From JBJENW01 sp051880395 (GTDB lineage: Bacteria > Bacillota > Clostridia > Lachnospirales > Lachnospiraceae): a stretch of DNA of 19,758 nt. The stretch spans positions 1 through 19,758 of the forward strand of contig JBJENW010000087.1 in assembly GCA_051880395.1 (NCBI GenBank). The letters are read 5' to 3'. A program made the position numbers and the translations under genes. The notes under the pieces were generated by a model. The model had not been told where the DNA came from and searched no databases. It worked only from the letters and a program-made list of their open reading frames with translations. Below, in pieces: positions 1 through 6,766 of the stretch (within the stretch, counting starts at the first letter, position 1; each line of letters begins with the position of its first letter).

Positions 1-255
1 GTTGTTCAACGGTCAAAAAACAGCAAAGGCATCGCAGAACTGCCCGTCGGAACTTGACTTCATTTCTGTCAAAGCCACTCTGTAAGATGCCGCCCTGTGT
101 TCTGCGCCTGCCCGAATCCCGGAAACGTCCGCCCAGGAATCCCCTCGGTTGAGATATTTTTCGCGTCCTGCCTTTTTCAAAGAGTAGTGGGGCCGATAAA
201 GTTTCGGGTGACCAACACCGTCCCGTCCGCACACTTACGCTCATATAAAACGTAA
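1..255 (-). repeat. Right arm of a dispersed palindromic repeat, cut by the window edge
   Basis: This non-coding stretch is the reverse complement of the sequence that begins at 19579 and closely matches the right arm of the palindrome at 5574-5813. Shared blocks include AAAAAACAGCAAA, CGCAGAACTGCCCGTCG, TGCCCGAATCCCGGAA, GAGATATTTTTCGCG and AAAGAGTAGTGG. The outer end is the conserved tag at 234-255, a small imperfect hairpin built from CTTACG and CGTAA around CATATAA. The left half of the palindrome would lie before base 1. Unlike the copies at 4807 and 19542, no AAACGCAAACTT terminal motif follows the tag; bioA ends 29 bases later. Open frames in this stretch look like repeat-derived shadows, since the arms read open in several frames and no ribosome binding site was seen. 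Confidence 0.8.
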
Positions 256-283
256 TGTGTGAACAGAAACTATAAATCGTTTC

Positions 284-1534
284 TCATCGGAACCATTCCT
301 TCATTGTGTCTAAAACTTTTACCAGTTCTTTCTCTTGAATCACATACGGCACCATCGCATATATATAATTTAAAAATGGACGTGCAAATACACCTCTCTC
401 ATAAGCAAACTGCTGATATCCCTGAACCGACTTTGGATCATACACTTCCACGCAGACACATCCCCCCATGATTCGTACCTCCTTGACTTTTGGACTCGTG
501 AATCCGTTCATCTCGCGACGTGTAATTTCCTCAATTCGTTTGATTTTAGACATGTAATCCTGCGTTTCAAAAAGTTCTATGGATTTCAATGCTACACTGC
601 ATGCAAGTGCATTTCCCATAAACGTTGGTCCATGCATCAACGCATGCTCCGGTTCGTTATCATAAAATGCGTCAAACACCTTTTTATTCGCTACCGTGAC
701 TGCATGACCAATATATCCACCCGTCAATGCTTTTCCAAGAACAAGAATATCCGGCAAAACTTCATCTGCCACAAACCGATATCCGGTTCTTCCAAATCCG
801 GTTGCCACTTCATCAAAAATCAATAACACCTCATATTCATCACAAAGCTCACGGGCGCGTTTCAAAAATGAAATGTCATACATACGCATGCCACCCGCCC
901 CTTGCAATAGTGGTTCCACGATCATACAATTTAAACTGTCATGATATCGCCGAAACGCTTCCTCCAATGCGCCTATTTCTGTTGGAATATGAATCACATC
1001 TTTCTTTTCCTTAAACGCAAAATGATAATCCTCATCGTCGCCCACTTCCATCGCTTTAAAGGTATCTCCATGATAGGCATGTTCCAATGCCAGCACTTTT
1101 GTTCGTTCCAAATCCCGGCTAATACTTGTGATTCCATGATGACTCTCTTCTAACGCAAGCACACTGAGTCGTGTATCCCGTTTATTCACCGAATATTGCA
1201 ATGCCATCTTCAACGCCACTTCCACTGCCACACTTCCAGAATCGGAGAAAAAACAATAATTCAAATCGCCCGGAAGCCAGCTTTCTAACTTTTCCGAAAG
1301 TTTCTGTACCGGCTTATGTGTGAGGCCGCCCAACATCACATGCGAAAAGCAATCTGCTTGAGATTTTATCGCCTCTGTCAAGACCGGATGCTTATATCCA
1401 TGAATCACACTCCACCAGGAAGATACCGAATCGATCAATTTTTGATCTTTCGTATAAAGATATACTCCCTCTGCATCTATAATTTCATAAGGTTCTTTCA
1501 TTGTTTTCATTTGCACATATGGATACCAGATCAT
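284..1534 (-). CDS. bioA: Adenosylmethionine-8-amino-7-oxononanoate aminotransferase (DAPA synthase)
   Basis: A 416-residue class III PLP-dependent aminotransferase that transfers the amino group of S-adenosylmethionine to KAPA, giving 7,8-diaminopelargonate in the cytoplasm. The BioA-type start IWYPYVQMK is at residues 2-10. SDSGSVAVEVALKMALQY (98-114) and YHGDTF (154-159) form the cofactor pocket, FDEVATGFGRTG (240-251) holds the PLP-contacting aspartate D241, LGKALTGG (266-273) carries the Schiff-base lysine K268, and HGPTFMGN is at 301-308. It is the last gene of bioY-bioD-bioA, 22 bases after bioD, with TAGGAG upstream of the ATG. One oddity: about 22 extra residues lie between MALQY and YHGDT compared with the spacing recalled for E. 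coli BioA, and they look like a diverged local duplication (VLALEESHHG versus VLALEHAYHG). The rest of the fold looks intact. Confidence 0.93.
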   Translation of the reverse strand: MIWYPYVQMKTMKEPYEIIDAEGVYLYTKDQKLIDSVSSWWSVIHGYKHPVLTEAIKSQADCFSHVMLGGLTHKPVQKLSEKLESWLPGDLNYCFFSDSGSVAVEVALKMALQYSVNKRDTRLSVLALEESHHGITSISRDLERTKVLALEHAYHGDTFKAMEVGDDEDYHFAFKEKKDVIHIPTEIGALEEAFRRYHDSLNCMIVEPLLQGAGGMRMYDISFLKRARELCDEYEVLLIFDEVATGFGRTGYRFVADEVLPDILVLGKALTGGYIGHAVTVANKKVFDAFYDNEPEHALMHGPTFMGNALACSVALKSIELFETQDYMSKIKRIEEITRREMNGFTSPKVKEVRIMGGCVCVEVYDPKSVQGYQQFAYERGVFARPFLNYIYAMVPYVIQEKELVKVLDTMKEWFR

Positions 1535-1556
1535 ACCATCTCTCCTATCTATCGTA

Positions 1557-2243
1557 TTAGTCTCTAAAAACTGCCGCTAAATCTTCTACGTTTACATCCA
1601 AATCTCTATCGCCTTGCCGGACTTTCGCAATCGTTGTTATTCCTGTCAGTTGTTCACACATTGCAATATTATCCTCGTCTAATCTCTCACCCGGATGATA
1701 GTGATTATAAATAATTCCTTGAATCGGAATCTGACGATGTCTCATATATTCCACCGTCAACACCACCTGGTTGATGGTACCCAGACCAGCATCTGCCACC
1801 AGCAGACAGGATAAATCTAACTCTCGTATCACATCTTCCAATTGAAGTTTTACCGTATCAAAACGAAGTGGACAAAGAATGCCGCCACTTCCTTCCATGA
1901 GTACATACTCATAAGCTTGACAAACCTTTGCAAATTTCTCTTTTACAACATCCATCTGCACCGGATTTCCCTCTATTTTTGATGCTAAATGCGGCGAATA
2001 CGCATGTTCATATATATAAGGACACATCTCTTCTAATGATTGCTCTATGCCAGACGTTTCTTTTACGAAAAGCGCATCCCCAGGTATCAGGCTTCCATTT
2101 TCACGTCGCTCGTTTCCACTCATAGCTGCTTTAAAATACGCTGTTTTTCGTCCGTTTTCTTTTAATTTTTTTGCGATCAAACCACTCACATACGTTTTTC
2201 CTATGTCTGTTCCTGTTCCCGTTATAAAAATTTTCTTACTCAT
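1557..2243 (-). CDS. bioD: ATP-dependent dethiobiotin synthetase
   Basis: A 228-residue P-loop enzyme that closes the ureido ring: 7,8-diaminopelargonate + CO2 + ATP to dethiobiotin. The family Walker A motif GTGTDIGKT is at residues 9-17, the substrate/phosphate lysine lies in YFKAA (K38), and the second nucleotide-binding loop MEGSGG is at 116-121. Length matches the usual 220-240 residues. The start is set by AAGGAG six bases before the ATG. The bioY stop codon lies 10 bases upstream, so the genes are probably translated from one message. Its substrate is the product of the downstream gene bioA. The enzyme that would finish biotin (BioB) is not encoded in this window. Confidence 0.94.
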   Translation of the reverse strand: MSKKIFITGTGTDIGKTYVSGLIAKKLKENGRKTAYFKAAMSGNERRENGSLIPGDALFVKETSGIEQSLEEMCPYIYEHAYSPHLASKIEGNPVQMDVVKEKFAKVCQAYEYVLMEGSGGILCPLRFDTVKLQLEDVIRELDLSCLLVADAGLGTINQVVLTVEYMRHRQIPIQGIIYNHYHPGERLDEDNIAMCEQLTGITTIAKVRQGDRDLDVNVEDLAAVFRD

Positions 2244-2253
2244 TCCATGCTCC

Positions 2254-2859
2254 TTATTCCATATATCCTGCTTTTCTTAATATCGGTTTCAATCTCTTTG
2301 CGATAAACGCCGCAAGAATACATAAACATACATCTCCCGGTGCCGCCAGAATAAAGCAATAAAGAAACAACGGTCCAATTCCGATCGGTGTGTTTATGAC
2401 ATAATTGCAGATTACGTAATAATATGCCATTCCTGTGATATAGACAATTGCCATTCCAATAAAATTAGCCGCTAATATTCCTCCAATCGTCCATCTTTTC
2501 AGATGTTCGGCAAAATACCCGGTGACAAAAGCGGCTATCACAAACCCTATCAAATACCCAAAACTTGGTTTGAAAATATACCAAATCCCACCACCTTCTG
2601 TAAATACCGGAAGTCCTGTCAAACCGAGTAAAACATATACGCCTACACTACATGCCCCCTTCTTTGATCCAAGTAAAAGACCTGCCATCATTGTAAACAA
2701 AAATTGCAATGTAAACGGACAGACCGGTATCGGTATCTTAATAAATGCGCCAACAGCCGTTAATGTCGTAAAAAGCGCACACAAAATCAGATCTCTGGTC
2801 TGAATTCTTGGTGCTATACAGTTTCTTGTTTCATCTGTGTTTTTTGTGTTTTGTTCCAT
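2254..2859 (-). CDS. bioY: Biotin transporter substrate-binding subunit BioY (ECF S component)
   Basis: A 201-residue hydrophobic integral membrane protein with about six predicted membrane segments. The BioY signature runs from KIPIPVCPFTLQ (about 41-52) through a GLTGLPVFTEGGG segment (about 78-90) and PSFGYLIGF (about 98-106). BioY binds biotin and couples to the shared energizing module (EcfA1A2T), which is not encoded here. It is the first gene of bioY-bioD-bioA, with AGGAGGG eight bases before the ATG. The promoter in front of it is bracketed by BirA-type operators, so high biotin should shut off both import and synthesis. The N-terminal extension of about 20 polar residues is typical of clostridial members. 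Confidence 0.92.
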   Translation of the reverse strand: MEQNTKNTDETRNCIAPRIQTRDLILCALFTTLTAVGAFIKIPIPVCPFTLQFLFTMMAGLLLGSKKGACSVGVYVLLGLTGLPVFTEGGGIWYIFKPSFGYLIGFVIAAFVTGYFAEHLKRWTIGGILAANFIGMAIVYITGMAYYYVICNYVINTPIGIGPLFLYCFILAAPGDVCLCILAAFIAKRLKPILRKAGYME

Positions 2860-2871
2860 TTTGCCCTCCTA

Positions 2872-2903
2872 TTGTTAACTTTTAAATATTTTACAGTTAA
2901 CCT
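2872..2903 (-). promoter_or_regulatory. Proximal BirA-type biotin operator
   Basis: TTGTTAAC (2872-2879), a 16-base spacer, then GTTAAC (2896-2901) followed by CTT. This matches the Firmicutes BirA operator pattern of TTGTTAAC-like half-sites separated by about 14-16 bases. The site lies between the -10 element and the bioY ribosome binding site, so binding there would block the start of transcription. Seen: the paired half-sites. Inferred: BirA as the ligand. Confidence 0.8.
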
Positions 2904-2909
2904 TTCAGA

Positions 2910-2938
2910 AGTATATCAAACGCGCCATTTATTGTCAA
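2910..2938 (-). promoter_or_regulatory. Promoter of the bioYDA operon
   Basis: On the minus strand TTGACA (2938-2933), a 17-base spacer and TATACT (2915-2910) form a near-consensus sigma-A promoter pointing at bioY. The -35 hexamer lies inside the distal operator half-site and the proximal operator starts just after the -10 element, so this promoter is placed for BirA repression. A further TATAAT (3014-3009) lies upstream, but no convincing -35 partner was seen for it. Confidence 0.82.
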
Positions 2939-2962
2939 CTTTTTTCTTTAGTTAGTTAACTT
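2932..2962 (-). promoter_or_regulatory. Distal BirA-type biotin operator overlapping the -35 element
   Basis: TTGTCAAC (2932-2939), a 15-base spacer, then GTTAAC (2955-2960) followed by TT. It repeats the architecture of the proximal site with one half-site change (TTGTCAAC instead of TTGTTAAC). That change also creates the perfect TTGACA -35 hexamer on the other strand, so the operator and promoter share bases. Confidence 0.75.
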
Positions 2963-3081
2963 CCGGCTTAAAAACATTTACACTTCGCACACGATGTGAA
3001 AACAAACTATTATACACGAAACCAGACAGTTTGCTGTGTTTTTGCCCGCTATCTCCCTGACAAGTGATAGGTGTTGCATAA

Positions 3082-3132
3082 AATAAAAAATCCGCGATAC
3101 CGATTTATTTGCGATATCGCAGATTTTTTATT
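3082..3132. terminator. Bidirectional intrinsic terminator between the ATPase gene and bioYDA
   Basis: An 18-base arm at 3082-3099 pairs with 3115-3132 around a 15-base loop, with one imperfect position. The outer part of the stem is A-rich on the left and T-rich on the right, so either transcript ends in a hairpin followed by U residues. It lies nine bases beyond the stop codon of the ATPase gene (3141) and isolates that gene from the biotin promoter downstream. Confidence 0.85.
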
Positions 3133-3140
3133 TCTCTTTT

Positions 3141-4712
3141 TTATTTTTGTTCTTTTTCAATCACACACGTATGTTTCTTCGTTTCCTTATCATAATTAAT
3201 TCCTACCAAAAGCAGATTGCCGTGATACTCTTTGAGTTTTTCCGGATACCGTTTCTCTTTGATCTGTGCCAGTGCGCCCTCTGCGGATTTGTCGTACTTT
3301 AACTCCAAGACCAGTGCCGGTTTGTCCGAATATTTTTTCGGGAGATAGACCATGTCAGCAAAGCCCTTGCCGGACGGGAATTCACGGATCTGTGTGTATT
3401 CTTTTCTGGCGTTATAGTATGCAAGAGCTATGACACAACTCAGGGAATTCTCATCGTTGTAGGATAGAATCGATGTGTTTTCGCTGTGAGCTTCGTCAAG
3501 TAACTGCGCCACGGTGTCGGCATCCTGATTCCAGGTTGCTTCCAAGAGATGATCTGATTTTTCCAGTGATTCGATGACATCCTTCCATTTGCAGCTTTTG
3601 ATTGCGCGGACAAATTCCGCACGAATTTCTGCATTTGGAATAAATACCTGCTGTCTTTCATGTTCATAGGCCAGATACCCCAGATGAACGAGCAGCGTCA
3701 GTACATCATCTCTGCTTTCAAAGGTTGTCATATCATTCTGAAATGTCTCGGTATCAATCGTGATTTTCTCCCCAGCCAGCATTTCCACAATCGCATCTTT
3801 CAACCCGTCGTAGTTCAGATCCAGATAGATTCTTAACGCTTCATATGTCTCTGTCTGCGTCCAGTAGCTGGAAAATTCCCGAAAAAATAGGGAATCCACA
3901 ACTGATTTCGGATTATAAACATGCAGACCATTCGGGAAAATATAGCCGTCATACCAGCTTTTCATCGTATCAAAATCTACCTGATAATTCCGGCACAATT
4001 CTTTGACTTCCATTTCTGTGAAACCGATATATTCTGCAAATATACGCGGAACGGTCATCGAATACTCTGCGAACATATTCAGCGCAGAATGTGTTCCATA
4101 CTTCTTGATTGGCAATATCCCCGTCATGTAAGCAAGAGACACATACGCTTTATCCTTTAGCAGATTCCGGATAAAATCCAGATAGATCTTCTGATCTTCT
4201 GCGGTGTATGCACGTTCCCGCAAGATGCAGTCCCATTCGTCAATGATAAAAATGAACGTTTCCTGCGTTTTACTATAAATTTTATTCAACGCCACGCTGA
4301 GAAAACGCACATTTTCTGGAATTTTTTCCGGATATACTTCCCTCAGCTCCTCGATGACTTCCTCTTGCAAATACGCGATCATACCCTCAACCGATCCTGT
4401 CATACTGAGGAAATCCTGCATGTTCAGCATGATCACATTGTACTGGTTCAGATATGTTTTATAATCTTTCTTTTTTGCTATCTGATACGGTGCAAACAGT
4501 TCCGAGGAATCGCATCCTTTTCCATAATAAGCTGCCAGCATATATGCCGCCATGGATTTTCCGAATCTCCGCGGACGGCTGACGCAGATAAACCGCTGCT
4601 GCGTACCCAGCATCCGGTTTGTATGCGCGATCATGCCTGTTTTATCTATATATATTTCCGACTGACAGGCCGTCTTAAAATTTCCGTTTCCCGGATTTAA
4701 ATACACACCCAT
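3141..4712 (-). CDS. AAA-ATPase_like / PD-(D/E)XK nuclease-superfamily protein
   Basis: A 523-residue protein of the large family with an N-terminal AAA-ATPase_like domain (about 1-220) and a C-terminal PD-(D/E)XK domain (about 430-515). Walker A SRPRRFGKS is at 45-53 and Walker B FIFIIDEWD at 153-161. The nuclease-fold residues are D453 (FADMVYLP) and E470/K472 (VLELKYD), followed by AQIKEKRY. Family members are abundant in gut Firmicutes and Bacteroidetes; their function is not settled. The start at 4712 gives the conserved family N-terminus MGVYLNPGN and has GGGAGG eight bases upstream. A longer in-frame start at 4757 lies at or above the likely transcription start and has no ribosome binding site. 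It is single-gene, ends at the 3082-3132 terminator, and its promoter lies next to the palindromic insertion. Confidence 0.88.
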   Translation of the reverse strand: MGVYLNPGNGNFKTACQSEIYIDKTGMIAHTNRMLGTQQRFICVSRPRRFGKSMAAYMLAAYYGKGCDSSELFAPYQIAKKKDYKTYLNQYNVIMLNMQDFLSMTGSVEGMIAYLQEEVIEELREVYPEKIPENVRFLSVALNKIYSKTQETFIFIIDEWDCILRERAYTAEDQKIYLDFIRNLLKDKAYVSLAYMTGILPIKKYGTHSALNMFAEYSMTVPRIFAEYIGFTEMEVKELCRNYQVDFDTMKSWYDGYIFPNGLHVYNPKSVVDSLFFREFSSYWTQTETYEALRIYLDLNYDGLKDAIVEMLAGEKITIDTETFQNDMTTFESRDDVLTLLVHLGYLAYEHERQQVFIPNAEIRAEFVRAIKSCKWKDVIESLEKSDHLLEATWNQDADTVAQLLDEAHSENTSILSYNDENSLSCVIALAYYNARKEYTQIREFPSGKGFADMVYLPKKYSDKPALVLELKYDKSAEGALAQIKEKRYPEKLKEYHGNLLLVGINYDKETKKHTCVIEKEQK

Positions 4713-4758
4713 CCGTTTCGCCTCCCTTTTGACATGCTTATTCTTTTCTTCTAACATA

Positions 4759-4787
4759 AGTATAACGAATTTCTGCGCCTGTTACAA
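4759..4787 (-). promoter_or_regulatory. Likely promoter of the AAA-ATPase_like gene
   Basis: Minus-strand TTGTAA (4787-4782), a 17-base spacer and TATACT (4764-4759). The predicted start of transcription falls near 4750, which supports translation from the ATG at 4712. The 10-bp direct repeat flanking the palindromic insertion begins nine bases upstream of the -35 hexamer, so the insertion stopped just short of disrupting the promoter. Confidence 0.6.
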
Positions 4788-4968
4788 CATAAAATCCGAG
4801 ATACCGCACGGTAAACGCAAGCTTTTTTATTTGCACGTTTACGCTTTATATGAGTGTAAGTGTTGCGACCACTACTGTATTGGTTATCCGAAACTGTATC
4901 TGCGCCACCACTCTTTGAAAAGGGGATAGCGCGAAAAATATCTCAACCGTGGGGTTCCTATACGGACG

Positions 4969-5144
4969 TTTTGCCCCATGTGTGTCTGCCCTCCGAAAAA
5001 ACACGGCTCCTGCTCCGGTGAGCTAACTCTTAAGATTCTCTAAGACACTCAGGTTAGCCTTCGTGCCTAAGAGAATCTAACGAGTGGATCTCACCTACAC
5101 CCGCCGAAATGTTTTTTCAGAGGGCAGACACACATGGGGCAAAA
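4969..5144. repeat. Central long stem-loop of palindrome 1
   Basis: Positions 4969-4993 are an exact 25-base reverse complement of 5120-5144. Inside that, GGTGAG near 5016 pairs with CTCACC near 5090, AGATTCTCT pairs with AGAGAATCT, and GGTTAGCC approaches GGCTAACC-like complementarity, so nearly the whole 176 bases can fold into one interrupted hairpin. There is no open reading frame with a ribosome binding site. Confidence 0.8.
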
Positions 5145-5248
5145 CTGTGTATTGGAGACGATAGGTTGAGATATTTTTCGCTTAGGGAAAGAAGTGGCTA
5201 CCCGATACTTTTTCGGATATTTAACAGTATGTTCCGACTGAATTGTAT

Positions 5249-5266
5249 TTCACTCATATAAGTGAA
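5249..5266. repeat. Shared hairpin tag joining palindromes 1 and 2
   Basis: TTCACT, a CATATA loop and AGTGAA form a perfect 6-bp hairpin. It matches the outer tag of the repeat family (TTTATATGAG core) and serves as the right end of palindrome 1 and the left end of palindrome 2, since both are symmetric about their centres when this site is used as a boundary. Confidence 0.6.
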
Positions 5267-5480
5267 TGGTTGATTCTGCACATCTTTTTGCATATCCCGA
5301 AATATGTTCCGGCTACAACACTTTTCCCTAGAAACAGATCTCAGCCTACCGCCTCCAATACACAGTTTCCGGGATTCGGGCAGGCACAGAACACGGGTGG
5401 CATCTGACAGAGTGGCTTTGACAGAAATGATAGTAAGTTCCGACGGGCAGTTCTGCGATGCCTTTGCTGTTTTTTGATTG

Positions 5481-5565
5481 TTGGACAACCGGTGCATTCT
5501 GTCCGCCCAGAAAAGAATCCGTTTTTGATTCTTAGCCGGGCGAACAGGATGTGCCGGTTGTCCAA
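5481..5565. repeat. Central stem-loop of palindrome 2
   Basis: Arms 5481-5519 and 5527-5565 pair over 39 positions around a seven-base loop (CGTTTTT), starting with TTGGACAACCGG at the base and AAGAATC/GATTCTT at the tip. About seven positions differ from perfect symmetry; three of these would be G-U pairs in RNA read from the plus strand. Confidence 0.85.
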
Positions 5566-5850
5566 CCTCCAAAAAACAGCAAAAATAAAGCTTCGCAGAA
5601 CTGCCCGTCGTGAACTTACTTCATTTCTGTCAAGCCACTCTGTCAGATGCCACCCGTGTTCAGTGCCTGCCCGAATCCCGGAACGTCCGTTTAGGAATCC
5701 CCCGGCTGAGATATGTTTCGTCCAACCACCCCCCAAAGAGTAGTGGAGCCGATAAAGTTTCGGGTGGTCAATAAAGTAGTGGGCGCAACACTTACACCCA
5801 TATAAAGCGTAAGTTTGCGTTTTCCGTACGAGATACCGGGTTATCCAGTT

Positions 5851-6696
5851 TCAAAAGTTCTCGGCATCAAAAGATTCAAACATCTCCATTTTTCCGATAT
5901 ACTCCACCTCTCCGGTCATCTGCACAGAAAACTGTTCATCGATCTCAATCTTCAACTCTCCCCCCGGCATGTGCACACACACCGGCGATTTTGTGAGACC
6001 GAGTCGTGTCGTTGCACCGGCGGCCGCACAACTACTGCTGCCGGAAGCCAAAGTATAACCTGCACCGCGTTCAAATATTTCAATTTGGATATTGTGGCAG
6101 TCCAATACTTTTACAATCTGCGTGTTAATCCTGTTTGGAAAATATTTCGATGTTTCCGAATACGCTCCAATTTCGCAGACTTTTTCTTTTGACACCTCGT
6201 CTAGCGGAATCACACAATGTGGGTTTCCAATTGACACACAGGTCGACGCATAGATTTGTCTGCCAAAAACCAAATCCACATTGATCAAATTTTCCGGAAG
6301 ATTCATTGCACCAACTGCTTCTCTTGAAAAATCTAATGTTCCCATCGATACCGTAATATTCGTTCCCGCTGCATTATTGTATCTCACAGATACATCGCCT
6401 CCCAATGTATGCAGCGTGTATTGTGAATCCTTCACATACCCGGCATCTTTTAAATACTTTGAAAAAATGCGAACCCCATTTCCGCTTTTTTCTGCTACAC
6501 TTCCATCCGGATTCCAAATTTTTACTGCTAATTTTCCATTTTCTTTGTACGGCCCTTCCAAAATACCATCTGACCCAATTCCAAAATTCCGGTTACAGAT
6601 TTTTTGAACCTTACAAGGGCTCAGACTTTCTGCATTTTTATTGGTATCATAGACAAGATAATCATTTCCCAGTCCATCATATTTATAAAATTTCAT
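5851..6696 (-). CDS. DapF-family epimerase homologue with both catalytic cysteines replaced by serine
   Basis: A 281-residue protein with the diaminopimelate epimerase fold signature from end to end: GLGNDYLVYD (8-17), GIGSDGIL (39-46), NPDGS (62-66), GNPHCVIP (157-164), NRINTQIV (188-195) and ERGAG (209-213). Substrate-contacting positions of the family (N11, N62, N158, N191, E209, R210) appear kept. The two acid/base cysteines are not: the first motif reads KSGNGVR (Ser71, where DapF has CGNG) and the second reads LASGSSS (Ser218, where DapF has ACGTG or ACGSG). Codons AGC and TCC were checked on the DNA. True DapF interconverts LL- and meso-diaminopimelate; this one may be inactive, slow, or act on another substrate. 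Start: GAAAGGA lies before the ATG. It is divergent from an AraC regulator. Overall fold assignment is firm; function is open. Confidence 0.85.
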   Translation of the reverse strand: MKFYKYDGLGNDYLVYDTNKNAESLSPCKVQKICNRNFGIGSDGILEGPYKENGKLAVKIWNPDGSVAEKSGNGVRIFSKYLKDAGYVKDSQYTLHTLGGDVSVRYNNAAGTNITVSMGTLDFSREAVGAMNLPENLINVDLVFGRQIYASTCVSIGNPHCVIPLDEVSKEKVCEIGAYSETSKYFPNRINTQIVKVLDCHNIQIEIFERGAGYTLASGSSSCAAAGATTRLGLTKSPVCVHMPGGELKIEIDEQFSVQMTGEVEYIGKMEMFESFDAENF

Positions 6697-6766
6697 TTTT
6701 TACACATCCTTTCTTCTTTACCTATATCTTACAAAACATTTTTCTATCTGTATTTCACATTTCTGC

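Larger units (their letters stand above)
4838..5266. repeat. Giant imperfect palindrome 1
   Basis: The centre lies near 5056. The outer left tag (4838-4860) contains TTTACGCTTTATATGAG and GTAAG; the outer right tag is the hairpin at 5249-5266. The left arm block GCGAAAAATATCTCAACC (4931-4948) reappears inverted at 5163-5180, and the pairing continues to the exact 25-base inverted repeat at 4969-4993/5120-5144. The arms share their outer parts with every other repeat copy in the window, while the central part is unique to this copy. Confidence 0.8.
5249..5813. repeat. Giant imperfect palindrome 2
   Basis: The centre lies at about 5523, with 274 bases to the left and 290 to the right. Left-arm blocks such as CCGGGATTCGGGCAGGCAC, GGTGGCATCTGACAGAGTGG, GACGGGCAGTTCTGCG and GCTGTTTTTTG reappear inverted at 5570-5690 with few differences. 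The right outer tag is 5791-5813 and the terminal inverted motif follows at once. The inner 160 bases per arm are better conserved than the outer parts, and the left outer arm is the most diverged. Confidence 0.82.
4797..5837. mobile_element. Non-coding insertion of about 1.02 kb with imperfect terminal inverted repeats and a 10-bp flanking direct repeat
   Basis: CGAGATACCG occurs at 4797-4806 and again in direct orientation at 5828-5837. Directly inside each copy lie inverted ends: CACGGTAAACGCAAGCTT at 4807-4824, and the reverse complement of TACGGAAACGCAAACTT at 5811-5827 (one gap, two substitutions). Between them are two consecutive giant imperfect palindromes (4838-5266 and 5249-5813). 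No transposase-like frame is present; open frames here overlap on both strands and follow the symmetry of the repeat. The flanking repeat and inverted ends are what an insertion by a transposase acting in trans would leave. It separates the ATPase promoter from the 3' end of the dapF-like gene. Mobility is inferred from structure only. Confidence 0.65.

Noticed and set aside
13..234. A 73-codon minus-strand frame at the window start
   Set aside because: It lies wholly in a repeat arm. The related arms elsewhere break the frame, so it is not a conserved protein.
3009..3014. A second TATAAT upstream of bioY
   Set aside because: No acceptable -35 hexamer at 16-18 bases was found, and a much better promoter lies closer to the gene.
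2860..3080. Riboswitch in the bioY leader
   Set aside because: The leader is short and explained by BirA-type operators; no conserved aptamer-like fold was apparent.
4713..4757. Longer N-terminus for the AAA-ATPase_like protein
   Set aside because: No ribosome binding site before 4757, the start would coincide with the predicted promoter, and the family begins at MGVYLNPGN.
5198..5743. Several open frames of 89-131 codons on both strands in the palindromic region
   Set aside because: They overlap each other on both strands, mirror the symmetry of the repeat, lack ribosome binding sites and contain no recognisable domain; they are best read as repeat shadows.
4797..5837. Insertion sequence with its own transposase
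   Set aside because: No frame of transposase length or motif (DDE, HUH, serine or tyrosine recombinase) exists inside; only the ends and flanking repeat support mobility.
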